DNA from: Spongilla lacustris
Taxonomy: Eukaryota; Porifera; Demospongiae; Spongillida; Spongillidae
Direction: 5' to 3'
Assembly: GCA_949361645.1 (NCBI GenBank)
Contig: OX442416.1
Location: 14,641,969-14,705,968 of the forward strand
DNA: 64,000 nt
The notes under the pieces are model-generated. The model saw nothing but the letters and a program-made list of their open reading frames with translations, ran no database searches and was not told the DNA's origin. The translations under genes were made by a program, and so were the position numbers. Of the stretch, positions 44,735 to 55,900 are shown piece by piece (the stretch's first letter is position 1; every line of letters begins with the position of its first letter).

Positions 44735-44870
44735 ATCTTGGCATCTAGGTCCGGGGGGACCCACATGGCTAGGCAACTGGGTCCGGGGGGGGGGGGGGGG
44801 ACCCAGTTGCCTAGGCATATGGGTCCCCCCGGACCCAAAATGAGGGGGGGGGGGGGGGGGGGGCCCGTAT
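44735..44870. repeat. GGGTCC / CCTAGGCA palindrome cluster 2
   Basis: Same family as 43186-43345, with GGTCCGGGGGGACCCA, GGCTAGGCAACTGGGTCC and its inverse GGACCCAGTTGCCTAGGC around a poly-G core. Confidence 0.8.
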
Positions 44871-45169
44871 GCCTGTGACATGCATTGGCCGCTTTTCCAA
44901 TCATCTTTCTCGTCTTCACGGTTCCTTACCTTACTTACGACATTTACTATTCACTTGTCACCTCCATGTCTCTTAATGCAGGTCACATCACGTGATACAT
45001 GCAACATTCATCTGCAACATGTAACCACATAATGCCATATATAGCAATTGAGATATTCATAGTTTCTCCACCCTAGAAGTTGGACATACACTTTTTTCGG
45101 ACTTTCTTGGCTCAAGGCTTGAGTCCTCTCTTGCATGTATATTCCTGGATTTCTGTGGTTTCTTCCCGT
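44871..45169. other. No gene recognised
   Basis: Poly-G tract remnants at the left edge. No further feature is visible. Confidence 0.3.
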
Positions 45170-45714
45170 GGTTCAACAATCGGATCGTACAGAATGCTAG
45201 CCGGGTGGCTATTAGGTGGTGGACACCTCGAGTCAGGGAATTCTTTGTGCCCCTTCTGCCCCGGTGCGGTGCTGAGATGTGGTACCATCTGTGGGACATT
45301 TTTGCTGCATTTTGTTGATGTGCCACCTGTCAGTAAAGGTTGAGGTATAGGATATGGGCACATGCAGGCCATGTCCTGCAGATGTCTTTGTGCAGGGCTG
45401 GGACAGGAGAAACCGGCTGCCTTTTGATGTAACATGCAGTTACATCTGTTCTTTCCTCTGCCCCCATAAAGGAGCTTGTGCAGTAATTGTGGTGCAGCCT
45501 TTGCAGCTGAACTTAGGACAAACACGATTCCAAGTGCCATGCAGGAGTTGGGATTGTATTGTATTTCACTTGCCATAGAAAAATACGGTAACTGCGGCAA
45601 TGAGGCACAGTGTGTGTTCTCCATGCAACTAGCCTCTTTGCTTGCCATAGGCCAGGCCAACTCTAAAGCAAAAATGACCCAACTCCCTGTATATTGCTGT
45701 CGGTTATAGAACAA
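45170..45714 (+). pseudogene. C-terminal fragment of an RLE-type non-LTR retrotransposon protein
   Basis: In two or three frames the translation gives LCPFCPG (start of the CCHC knuckle), GIGYGHMQ, RPADVFVQGWD with a diverged FDVT (endonuclease block), then CISLAIEKYGNCGNEAQ, LASLLAIGQANSKAK and YCCRL. The order and words match the end of the protein at 37108-39789 but differ enough to be another subfamily. The RT part is absent, as expected for a 5'-truncated insertion. Stops and frame shifts make it non-functional. Confidence 0.75.
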
Positions 45715-45841
45715 CTATCATGAAATATATGATAGCTGCACCTTCAACATATAACTCCTATACGGGAGATCTTTCTTCTTGTAGCATGTTTATTTTAAAT
45801 TGGTGATTTAAAGCAACAACTGACTCCACTTTTGTCCACGT

Positions 45842-46075
45842 GATCTTCCACTGGCTCATCCCCATCATCCTTCTATCTCTCCCAGGAGATGAATACACCT
45901 CATCGATATCATTAATTGCGTACCACAACTGATGGAAAGCAATTATAATGTCCCAAAGGTGAATAATTGATTTCCTCCAGCTGTGTGATCTTTTAGGTAG
46001 GTACGCTATTCGATGAGGTTTATTCATCTCCTGGTAGAGATAGAAGGATGATGGGGATGACCCAGTGGAAAATAA
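45842..46075. repeat. Inverted repeat with 70-bp arms
   Basis: GATCTTCCACTGGCTCATCC..TTCTATCTCTCCCAGGAGATGAAT (45842-45911) pairs with its complement at 46009-46075 around a loop of about 100 bp. It is made of sequence from the dispersed family at 16253 and 35868. Confidence 0.85.
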
Positions 46076-46165
46076 CGTGCATGGACATAACCGGTTATTT
46101 TTTTAAATCACTAGTTCTCACTGTGTGTTTTATTTTATTTTATGCTGTATGAATGCTCATGCTGT

Positions 46166-46266
46166 GAGATACCAGATAATGGGTCTGCATGTGGACTGAT
46201 ATGTAGAGCAATTATAGCTCTACATATCAGTCCACATGTACAGCCGGACCCATTATCTGGTATCCA
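46166..46266. repeat. Foldback element of about 100 bp
   Basis: GAGATACCAGATAATGGGTC and ATGTGGACTGATATGTAGAGC on the left have inverse copies on the right around AATTAT, with one short bulge. No target duplication is seen. Confidence 0.85.
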
Positions 46267-46334
46267 CACCAGCATGTTACATGCATGATTAAACACATCT
46301 TTGCACCATGCATAATTCCTTCACTGCAAAAACA

Positions 46335-46600
46335 AAAGCGCGATGTTCACTCGCCGCGTCGAGTGAACCTTCCGTCCAACCTGCCACTCGTAAAAAAGAG
46401 TGATTGCCACCTATTACAACAGCGGGCGCTATGCGCGCGTTAATACGAGTGCAAGCCACGTTAAATAGTCACTCCTTTTTACGAATGAGATCACGTGCTA
46501 ATAAGGATGAAATTCACTCGTCTTTTGTGCTACCGTTTATATACGAGTGTTATTCACCGTTAGGCGTTGCGCGCTTATAGGCACGTGATAAAAGGAGTCA
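46335..46600. promoter_or_regulatory. Cluster of CACTCGT-type words
   Basis: Seven or more CACTCGT / ACGAGTG / GAGTG words recur within 250 bp (for example TTCACTCGCC, GTCGAGTGAAC, CACTCGTAAAAAAGAGTG, TACGAGTGC, TTCACTCGTC, ATACGAGTGTTATTCAC). They are in both orientations, about 0.8-1.05 kb upstream of the NmrA-like start. A regulatory role is conjecture. Confidence 0.35.
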
Positions 46601-46734
46601 ATCATAAATATTGTTTATACTTATTTATACTGGCAATCATTATCAACAAATGCTACATTTAAATAATAAGATGTAGAATACCCACACCTCTTTTTACAAA
46701 ATACTACCTACACAATACAAATAACATAACTTGA

Positions 46735-47262
46735 TGCACATTTTAAAATGAAGTTTCATTGCCAATTTGAACAGCCACTGAAAGGTACTAACGCTGGCAG
46801 CTGTAGTTTTTGGTGTACACAGTTGTGGCTGAGAGTCTGCGACGTAGCTCTCTCAGGAAGATGCCTGTGTGTCCATGCAATGGTAAATAATAATAATACT
46901 ATAATTCACAGGCTCTAAGCAACGTGTATAGTAGAATGAACATCCCTTAGTGGGGGTGTTGGGGGTGGGGTGGGGGGATAATGCCAGCTTAGCCCTACTC
47001 CCTAGGGTCATACCATTCAGAGGAAGGCCGAACATTTCTTTCCTCATTCTGCATGTATAGTGTCTTGTATAGGGGGACTTGCTTTACAGTTTTAGGAAAC
47101 ACATCCTATACCCACTATCTACCCGCACGTGACCTCATGTCCGCTCCACTATACCCTTCTCTAGTACCCCGCATTATATCTATATATACATAATCATATT
47201 ATAATCATAATTATAGTATTATATATACGCACACGCCTTGCTGACCTGTATAACACGTGTTA
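46735..47262. repeat. Direct repeat flanking the NmrA-like gene, left copy (empty site)
   Basis: Matches 49490-49693 and then 63328-63785 in the same direction (CAGCCACTGAAAGG, GAGAGTCTGC, CACAGGCTCTAAGCAAC, GTGTATAGTAGAATGAACAT, CCTAGGGTCATACCA, CCTTGCTGACCTGTATAAC). At 46927-46930 the TATA of GTGTATAGTAG is the unoccupied target of the 13.6-kb element. Confidence 0.9.
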
Positions 47263-47341
47263 CCGCTTTATTAAATGATCAATGAAATTTATGGTTATAC
47301 TACATTTGCTGACCTGTATACGCGTACACCTCGATATAGTG

Positions 47342-47350
47342 TATATAAAG
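47342..47350 (+). promoter_or_regulatory. TATA box of the NmrA-like gene
   Basis: TATATAAAG lies 47 bp before the ATG at 47397. A start of transcription around 47370-47375 (CAGTCAGTCATCAGT) would leave a leader of about 25 bases. Confidence 0.7.
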
Positions 47351-47396
47351 ACGAAACACGCAGTATCAGTCAGTCATCAGTACACAGCGCAGAGAT

Positions 47397-48287
47397 ATGG
47401 CAAAGCCGGTGGTGTTCGTAATCGGTGCAAGTGGTAACATAGGGGCCGCGGCCGTCACTGCCCTGTCCTCCAAATATGCCGACAAGGTCGAAATCAGAGC
47501 TGGCGTTCGAAACCCCGATGGCGCGGACAAGTTGAAGGGACTTAACGGTGTCACCTTGGTGGCGGCCGAGATGGGAGGTGACAGAGACAAGTTGGTGACG
47601 ACCTTGACGGGCGTGGACGCCTTGTTCATCGTCACTCCAGGAACCAAGGACAGGGCGGAGCTCGCTATCTCCACCGCCGAGGCGGCGAGAGATGCCGGAG
47701 TGAAGTTCATTCTGGCTGTCAGCGTGGTCACGGCTGATCTCACAGACACCATCTTTGGAGCTCAGTTCAAGAAGCTGGAGAGCACCATTGCCCGACTCGG
47801 GGTCACCTATAGCTTCCTGCGCTTACCTCTCTTTGTCGATAACTACTGGGGGTTTAAAGATAGCATCAAAGCGCAGTCGACCATCTATTTCCCAGTCGAG
47901 GCAGACAAGCCATACACACCCGTAGTAGCGTCGGATGCGGGTAACGCGGCCGCAGCAATATTGTCCAACCCAAGCCGCCACGCTAACCGAACGTACAACC
48001 TCGTCAGTGACAGGCACACCTTTAAAGACGTGGCGGCGGCCTTCACTGAAGCACTTGGCAGACAAGTGCAGCTCGTCCAAATACCTTACGAAGCTGCGAA
48101 GCAGTTTTTGATACAAATAGGATTTCAAGATTGGCAGGCGGATGGAGTGGTAGAGCTGGACAAACTGATCGACAGCGGATCTCCCGTTACGAACCAAGAA
48201 GACCTGACTCACTACACTCTGATCACCGGGGAGAAACCAACGGACATAAGAACGTGGATCAACAACGTGAAAGGAGCATTCCAGTGA
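47397..48287 (+). CDS. NmrA-like NAD(P)-binding protein (atypical SDR)
   Basis: The single-exon 296-residue protein has no interruption. Residues 5-16 (VVFVIGASGNIG) form the GxxGxxG dinucleotide-binding turn after the first beta strand. AGVRNPDGADKL follows as the second strand and cofactor-selecting region, then DALFIVTPG, and VKFILAVSVV as the fourth to fifth strands. LGVTYSFLRLPLFVDNYWG resembles the substrate-side motif of NmrA / azoreductase-like relatives. The typical YxxxK catalytic pair of classical SDRs is absent, as usual in this group, so it may sense redox state or reduce quinone-type substrates. It is probably cytosolic, as there is no signal peptide. The body is clearly more GC-rich than its surroundings. 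Lack of introns and this composition could reflect transfer or retroposition (inference). It sits between direct repeats that begin at 46735 and 49490. Confidence 0.9.
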   Translation: MAKPVVFVIGASGNIGAAAVTALSSKYADKVEIRAGVRNPDGADKLKGLNGVTLVAAEMGGDRDKLVTTLTGVDALFIVTPGTKDRAELAISTAEAARDAGVKFILAVSVVTADLTDTIFGAQFKKLESTIARLGVTYSFLRLPLFVDNYWGFKDSIKAQSTIYFPVEADKPYTPVVASDAGNAAAAILSNPSRHANRTYNLVSDRHTFKDVAAAFTEALGRQVQLVQIPYEAAKQFLIQIGFQDWQADGVVELDKLIDSGSPVTNQEDLTHYTLITGEKPTDIRTWINNVKGAFQ

Positions 48288-48774
48288 TTTCGCGTTTCTA
48301 CTAGTACATGTACTGCAGTTGATGTACTGACAATGTAGCTTGATCTTACGGTTAATTGATTAGTTTTTATTTATTTTTTAAATACTTTTGCATACATGTA
48401 TATGTATGTCGCTGTTAATTGATTAGGTTTAGCAGATATATGTGGATAAGATGCGCAAATGATGACGACATTGTAATTGTGTTTTGTAGATGAGTGCAAT
48501 GTGTTAAGAAGATGAGCAATGTCCTATAGCATACTTCTCTTCTTAACAGCGGTATATATGCTATAGGATATGTCCTCAACATATTGCTTATAATCCTCTA
48601 ATTCCTGTAACAGGCACTACATAAACTGTTGCCAGTACATCATTCAGGTCATAGCACATGCATTTTTGATGGGGAAAAAAAACTATATATGTAATGCAAG
48701 TATAGCAGTTTGCATATATCGATCATTGTACTAAATTGTTATACCTTCGCCACACAAGGATACAAGCATAGGTC
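48288..48774. other. 3' flank of the NmrA-like gene
   Basis: No AATAAA is obvious in the first 200 bases on the plus strand. An inverted AGCAATGTCCTATAGCAT / TATATGCTATAGGATATGTCC pair at 48512-48572 could form a stem. Nothing else is recognised. Confidence 0.35.
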
Positions 48775-49018
48775 CATTGACACCAACTGTGCTTAACTGG
48801 GTTTGGTGTCCATCCCACTTGCAGTGGAGACATATATGGTTGTTGGGGGTGCAGAGGCTAAGTGGGCATTATCTCAGCTTGCTTTCTGATCGGCCACGAG
48901 ATAGAACTGCCCAAAGTCAATAGCCATCACAGCTTTATATGAGAGGCTGAACCTGACCCTTGTTAGGGCAAATGTTAAGGAATCATTAACAGAGGATTCC
49001 GAGACCATTAACTATTAG
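48775..49018 (+). pseudogene. RLE-type retrotransposon tail, plus strand
   Basis: One frame reads SIPLAVETY, then GGAEAKWALSQLAF, stop, SATR, stop, and ITALYERLNLTLVRANVKES. These are the words of the extreme C-terminus of the 37108-39789 protein family (VPLVVEVF, WGSEAQEALSRVAKKLA, YCRLGITLMRQNARAL). Only this tail is present, with two internal stops, so it is a 5'-truncated dead copy. Confidence 0.7.
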
Positions 49019-49100
49019 TAACCATAATAATGTTGTGTGTATGTTCATTTATCGTGTAATATTGCAAATAATAAGCATAAAACCTACAGTTAAAAATAGT

Positions 49101-49350
49101 TTAAGTTTCAAGTGTCTGGGCCATAATTGCTCTCACGAGGGACCTGGTCAAGGTGAGGTTAAGTTTGCTGTATAATTCAAACACAAGGCTGCTCTTAGAA
49201 TTGGATGAGCCAATGGCAAGCCGGGTCGCTAGGTGGGAAATAGTGTCCATAGACTCCTTCCTCCAATTCCCACTGCCAGAGGACAAAGCTCTCTACATTT
49301 GGGGTCATTAGCCCTATGCTTGTGGGCTTCTGCTGCTTGAGCTGTGGAGC
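49101..49350 (-). pseudogene. RLE-type retrotransposon tail, minus strand
   Basis: The minus strand reads EAHKHRANDPKCRELCPLAVG, shifts frame, then GNWRKESMDTISHLATRLAI, NSKSSLVFELYSKLNLTLTR and LVRAIMAQ. It is the same protein tail as at 48775-49018 but diverged in sequence. The two fragments converge with their C-terminal ends only about 80 bp apart. Confidence 0.7.
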
Positions 49351-49489
49351 CTGATGTGGTGCATGTTTGATTCAGTGATGTGACAGAGAGGGGTGATGAC
49401 ATTGTGAAATCAAAAGCAGCAAATCTGCTGGCAATCCACTAGCTCACAAACATTTTACAAAATGCTGCCTACACAATACAAGTAACTTG

Positions 49490-49693
49490 ATGCACATTTT
49501 AAAATGAATCTAAATTCATTGCCAATATGAACAGCCACTGAAAGGCACTAACGCTGGCAGCTGTAGTTTGTGGTGTACACAGCTGTGGCTGAGAGTCTGC
49601 TACCTAGCTCTCTCAGGAAGATGCCTGGGTGTCCATGCAATGGTAAATACTAATAATGCTATAATTCACAGGCTCTAAGCAACAACGTGTATA
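49490..49693. repeat. Direct repeat, right copy, part left of the giant element
   Basis: Matches 46745-46930. The match stops exactly at GTGTATA, where the CAGGGTGTCC end of the 13.6-kb element begins, and resumes at 63328. Confidence 0.9.
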
Positions 49694-50326
49694 CAGGGTG
49701 TCCACGAATGAACGCAACGCTTTTGAACGCGAATAACTTTTGATAGGAGTAAGAAAAAAATCAACTAAGTTGGTCGGTTTCCTCAAATTTTTTTACATCC
49801 ATTTAATTAATACGTTATTAATCATGCTAATTAATTTTAATAAGCACAACAAATTAACTGATTTTGAAAGTTCGTATGTGTTCACATATCAATTATGAAG
49901 CTTCGTTCAAAATATTGGATTTTTTTCACATTCACAACTAAAACTACGACCCACTACTTGTTTCTCTTCGCGTACGCATGCGCAAGCGACCTCGTCCCAA
50001 GACTTATTTCGTGATTAAATAAGCAGTCTCAGTCACGTGATACAATTCGGAGGCGGATCTTTTTTAAAAAGCAATGCCCCTTTTTAAAAAGCAATGCCCC
50101 ACCTCCTACGTGGGTGTTACGAGCTAATTACATGTTTACATCCAATGTGGTGTGCACCAATTAGCACAATCGTACAGACAGACACTACTACGGGCTGATA
50201 AGAATTTGACATGCAATGCCATTCTGTGAGTTAGGAAACGGAGACGCACACGTGTATACACGCGTGTGTTATTACACACGCAAAAATCAAATCTAAAAAG
50301 ATTACAGCTCTCTCGGAGCTAATAGC

Positions 50327-51193
50327 ATAGATATTAGAGGTAAGGCCGTAAGGGATTGGAAACCAACCCAATCAACACCAATCAACAGGTACACTCCTGG
50401 CAGTTCCAGTACCCAGGCCTTTACAGAGAAAAACACTACCACTTTATCCGCTATCCCTTGGAATCCTCACTACAAGTCCCTTCAATGCATGTTTTGTGCG
50501 ACACTGGCTTAATCTAAACTAGTGTCTAGATCTTTCACACATTCTGTATTGAGAGAAAGCATTCAGCGTAACTGCCATAAGACACTGGATGTATAATGTA
50601 AATTGAGCGCGGGTTTGTAAGGTTTAACTTTATAATTTTTTATCTCCTCTATAATACGTATTGCATGACAGCAAACCAACTATCCGTTGGCACGTAATAT
50701 TCATCTAACTATCTAGAAACCAAGTCTTGTAATTTTGACGACAAAGCTACAGTCGCTATGTCTGAGAGTTTCGTACCTGGTCACAAATCAAACTTTTACT
50801 TATTTCTGGTGAGTGTGACACATTCACAGAGCAAAAACTATACTGTGGCACGTAAAATACTGTGCTCTATCTGCCTATCCTAACGCCGCACCGTTACGCC
50901 GCTTTGTTCGGGCGTAGCGTCTGAGAGTTTGAAAATGGATTCGAAGTGCGCAAAGTCTAGTAACTCCCTTTAGGAAGGTACTAAAAATATAACTCTTAGC
51001 TCTCTGTAATCTGCAAAATATGCTTTATCTTTTCCTGCTCTCTGTTTGTGCCTCAAGTTAACTTTACGATAGACTTCTTGGGGGCGAGGCGTCAGACTTA
51101 CCAATTAGCAACTGCCAGGATTGTCCGCTCGACGTTCCATTGAAATGTATGGCGCACGTGCGCGGTTTCCAATCCCTTACCTCTAATATCTAT
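50327..51193. mobile_element. Nested 867-bp element with 9-bp target duplication
   Basis: Inverted ends ATAGATATTAGAGGTAAG..GGGATTGGAAACC and complement are flanked by an exact 9-bp repeat GCTAATAGC (50318-50326 and 51194-51202). The right arm of the giant element has one copy of this target (GGCTATTAGCTCC at about 62698-62710) and no insertion. The 7-base GGCCGTA word near the left end is absent from the right end. No ORF of note is present. The 9-bp duplication suggests a Mutator-like source. Confidence 0.95.
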
Positions 51194-52934
51194 GCTAATA
51201 GCCTACAGCAGCTTCGCATCCAAGCAGCACACATTACTAGTAATTTGTGCACATATCTGATTTTGTCTCTTAGACTACGTAACTAAGATCCCGTGGAGCC
51301 AAACCAATGCTACGTATGGGTACTTTGTGTTAATATGTGAAGTGCCATTTGATACTGTAAGGAAAGCCTCATGTCATACATATGTGAAGGGTCAGAGAGC
51401 ATTCAAGCCTCCATGCAGTAAAGTGATTAATTGTGCACGCTGTTAAGCTAGGTGTTTGCCTTGTAAATCTAATTAGGGGGTGCTTTCATTTATAATGTAA
51501 CGTGAGCTTCTGGCTGTGAGTGTTATTAAGGTTATAGGTAGTCTCTGCTTAAAAATACACCTGCAGGTTTAGATGATAGCAAAGGTTGCAGCTTTAAATA
51601 AAAGGGGGTACGAGCCTTATTTCTAGTTCCAGATCATAGTGTGTGCTGTTGCTTAATTATGTGTCACCACCGATCTCTTTAACAAATTCTCGTAGTTATG
51701 TTAGACTTTATTCAAGCTAATGTTGCAAGCCTCCAGATAATTAGTTTTTCTAAAGAGAAAGTGTGCGTTACTTTCAATATTCATCTCAGATCTTTTTTTG
51801 TTGCTGCTTGTGTATGGATGGCTCTCTTCTTTTTAAACAGACAGTTGTGATATGAGGGGGTGCTTTTGTTAAAAATAGCCAGCTAATGTTACAAGCCGCC
51901 GAACAGGTTTTCAATGATTGGATTTAAGATCAGTGTCACTGTATCCCATTGCGAGCCTGTTAGCTAGTTCCCAGATCAGGGGTGTGCCTAAATTGGGTTT
52001 AGATGAATTTGGAAGACAGCTGTTTTAGGTGAGGTGTGCTTGCATCATGTTCGGAGCCTTTCTAGCTGTGTTAACTGTGGCCTTTGCATATAGACTCTCT
52101 GGTAACCATGCATTTGCTTAACTGTCTAATGTTGGCTAGTAAGGATTGGGTAGGGTTGTAGCTAGTTTCCAGATCATAATGTGCTTTAGTATTTTAATGA
52201 GTCATGTTTCTATGTTAGGGGCCAATGCTTTCATTTAAGAGTATCAGCTGATGTGTAAAGCCTAAAGCTATGTTTTAGATAATATCACGCAAATAGTGCC
52301 GTTAGAGAGTTTGAGCTTTAATTTCAATTCGTAAAGCTATGAGTTTCTTAGCAGATCACAATCAATTTATGTCTTAAAGTGAGCATCATGTTTTGGGCCT
52401 TGCTGTTAGCTACATGTACTGAGTTCCCAGTTTATGATGTACGTTGCTGTTGCTTATGTATCAGCCTTAGGAGACTCCTGTTGTGGTGTAGCAAAAGCTT
52501 ACAGCTAGGTTTTAGATGGTTGGATGTATGTGTGGTGCCATGTCTTAAGAGTAGTCTCTGCTTTAAGAGACTCAAGTATAATGTGTGCCTAGGAAGCTTT
52601 GTGTTCTTGAAAATGTTTGTTAAAGCTACAAATTACACCTGTAGGAACTTGAGATTACTTGAAAGATGACTGGTTTAAGAGAGTGCATGTGCTAAGTTAT
52701 TGGTACTCCTGAGGGTGTCCATTAGTTTCATACCATCCAGTAATGTATTTGACTGTGCATGCTGTTGAAGTTCGTGTTTTTTTTAGAGAGGTGTGTTTGT
52801 GATTGAGCCTTGTAGCTAGCTAGTTCAATATCATTGAAGTCCTCATGCTTTTATTCATGGTGTTTCATAGGAAACTGCCATTTTAAGAGAACCGGGTAAT
52901 GCATCATTGTTGCACGTTCCCAGGTCATAGTGGA

Positions 52935-52975
52935 CCAACATGAATGTTTTTTTTTTGGGGGGGGAGGGAGGGTGG
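52935..52975. repeat. T/G homopolymer pair in left arm
   Basis: A T run followed by a G run (TTTTTTTGGGGGGGG). The right arm holds the complementary C and A runs at 60886-60920, with changed lengths. Confidence 0.8.
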
Positions 52976-55900
52976 GGTTCTTTGTTATCTACATGTACTT
53001 TGCGTGCTTTTAATACTTCTCCAGTAAATTAATGATTGTGTGCTTTAAAATGGAAAATATAATGATGTGAGCTTTTCATTGGTTCTAGGTACAAATGACA
53101 TAGTCTCTGCTTAGAAATATACCTGTATTAAAGAAGGGTGTGCTCTGCATCATGGGTCTGATAACTCAGATGAGCCTGCAGTGATTTGGGGGAGTGCTTT
53201 CATTAAAAATATCAGCTAGGTTCCCAATGCTTGGATTTAAGAGCGGTGTCATTTTAGTTCCTTGGCCTAAGTTGGGATTTTAGGACAGGTTTGCTTGCAA
53301 CAATATAGCTATTTTTTCCGCATCATAATGTGTGCAACTGCCGCTTCTGGAAATAGACTCCTTGTATTAAGGTTTCTTCTTGTGAGGGTGTGCTTAACTG
53401 TCTAATGTTGCAACCCATTAGATGATATTGAGTAGATATGAGTCCATTGATCTTTTATCAGTGCTCACCTACATTAGTTCTGTGTACTGATTCGAATTTA
53501 GGGAAGGGCTCTCTCGTACATGTATTTAAGCGAGTCATCATTTTTAATGCTAGGAGCCGATGCTTTTATTTTAGAGCATCAGCTCATTTGTCAAGCCAGC
53601 TATGTTTTGGATTGATTTCTTGGGAAGAGTGCTGTTTTTTTGGATAAGTTATGCTTAAGAATGTTATGAATCTTATAGCTAGTTACCAGATCACAAATGG
53701 TGCTGTTGTTTAAAGCATGGGTAGGCTCTCATCTCTAGGAGACACCGTGATGTGGATTTAAGAGTGGTGTTATTTTGCCACATTGTGAGCAATTGTGTGT
53801 CGAATTAGTGGTAGAATCATTGCTTTAAGAGACTCCAAGGAAAAGCTCTATGTTATAAATGAGGGAGTGCTTTATTTCAAAATGTAATAATACAGGCTTC
53901 TTTTTTATTGCGCTAAAAGTAAAAACTTTGCTGTTTTAAGTACTTGCATTGTGATGTGAGCTTCTAAGCTAGTTCCAGGTCATAGTGTGTAATTGTTGTT
54001 CTTTAATTATGTTAACTCTTTACTTTTTAAGGTGTTCTAAACCTTACAACCTCCAGTAAGGTTTAAAATGTTTGGGAAGTCAGCTGTACGTCTTAAGAGA
54101 GCATCATGTTTTGAGCCTAGCTGTTAGCAACATGTCTACAGATCTTAGATTGTAATATGTGCCGTTGCTTGGTATGAGCTTTAGGAGACTCCTGTTGAGA
54201 TGTGAAGGAGTGATTTCATTTAAAAGTATCCAGGTTTTAGAAGTTCGATTGAAAGTTTGGTGCATGTCTTTGACAGTTGTTGTGACCCTTTTAGCTTGTA
54301 TTTTATTACATTTTTAGCCCGGCTGTTTATTAGAAAAACCTTGTTTTTGTGTTAAATGATTTATTCTGTAGGAACTTTAGATCATTGGAAAGGTTATTGG
54401 TTTAAGAGAGGGACGTTGTGAGCCACTTACCTAAGTTCCCACTGACATTGTTCATGTGCTACTTATCATTACTGTGTTGTTATGTGAGTGTGTGTCTTTG
54501 GTAAAGTAATGATTATTAAGATATGTAAACCACTGTGTTAAATGAGGTGTGCTTTCATTGAAACTGTAACAATCTGAGCTTCTATCTGTGTGCTATTAAA
54601 AGTACATGTAGTCTCTGCTTAAAAATACACCTGTATATGCTGGGGAATGTTTGAAAGGTGTGCGTTTCATCATGAGTCTGACAACTCAAGACAAGCCTGT
54701 TGTGATTTGGGGGAGTACTTTCATTACAAAATATCACAAGTCACCAGCTACAGGTTCCATAACTTGAATTTAAGAGCAGTGTCATTGTAGTTCCCGGGTC
54801 TATAAGTTGGGGTTTCAATTAAGATAACTGTTTTAGGACAGGTTTGCTTGCAACAAATTGTGAGTTTTTACACTTAAATATAGCTATTTTTCATAATGTG
54901 TTCTAACTGGTGCTTATGGATATAGACCCTCTGCTTTAAGTGTTACTTTTAGTGAGGGTGTGTTAGCTGTCTAATGCATTAGGTGATTGAGTACATATGA
55001 ATCCATTGATCCTTTCTAAGCACCTAAACTTTTTCTAAGATTATAATGTGTACTGGTATTAGCCGCTGTCTCATACACGCATTTAAGTTTTTTAATGCTT
55101 TCAGTCGATGCTTTTGTATTAGAGCATCAGCTCATCTGTCAAGCCTCCAGCTATGTCGTGGAACAACAAGTGCTGTTTTTAAGATAGGTTGTGCTTAATC
55201 AAGTTATGAGTCATATAGCTAACAATCTGTGGTGCTGCTTTTGAAGCGTGCCTGTTGTGATTAGTGTTGCAAGTGCGTTTGTGATGCTTGGATTTAAGAG
55301 TGATGTAATAACACCATGTTGTGAGCAATTGTGTGCCAAAGTAGTGATAGAATCACTGCTTTATGAGACTGCACGGAAAAGTTCTATGTTAAATGAGGGA
55401 GTGCTTTCATTCAAAATGTAATGGTGCAGGCTTGTTACTTAAAGTTAAACACTTTATTTGTTTAAAAAAAAAAAAGTTGTAATTCCAGATCAATGTGTGT
55501 AAGTGTTGTTCTTTAAAATTATGCATGCATGGTGACCCCTTGCTTTAACAGTCACCTGTTGTTATGTTGAGGTGTTCTAAAGCTTACGGTCTCCCGCAAG
55601 GTTTAAAATGTTTGGAAAGTCAGCTGCATGTCTTAAAAGAGCATGGGTAGGCTCTAAGTCTCATGATTATACCTAGTTACCTGCAAGTCACAATTTATAC
55701 TGTTTATGGACCTGTTGTGGTTTGAAGAATTGCTTTAGTATCGAGTAATGTTATAATTAGCTTTCGTGATGCTTGGCACCACATTATTAGCAAAATAGAA
55801 ATAATAGGATCACTGATTTAATAGACTCGTATGAAAAACTCTGTGTTAAAATAGATTCAACTTTGTGTGTTACATCATTAAATGTGAATTTGAAGGTTAT

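Larger units (their letters stand above)
49694..55640. repeat. Left inverted arm of the giant element
   Basis: Collinear in reverse with 59140-63327. Check pairs: 51840-51925 with 62010-62095, 52379-52669 with 61233-61496, 53840-53950 with 59845-59955, and 54905-55600 with 59140-59835. The stretch 53950-54905 has no counterpart in the right arm. Modules such as GTCTCTGCTTAAAAATACACCTG (51541, 53102, 54612) and CATCATGTTTTGAGCCTAGC (52385, 54105) recur inside the arm. The ORF at 52379-52669 is shared by both arms but has no known domain. Confidence 0.85.

Noticed and set aside
52379..52669. ORF shared by both arms (with 61233-61496 minus) as a conserved gene
   Set aside because: It is open in both arms simply because the arms are inverted copies. 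Frame-shifting indels elsewhere in the arms and the lack of a domain argue against coding.
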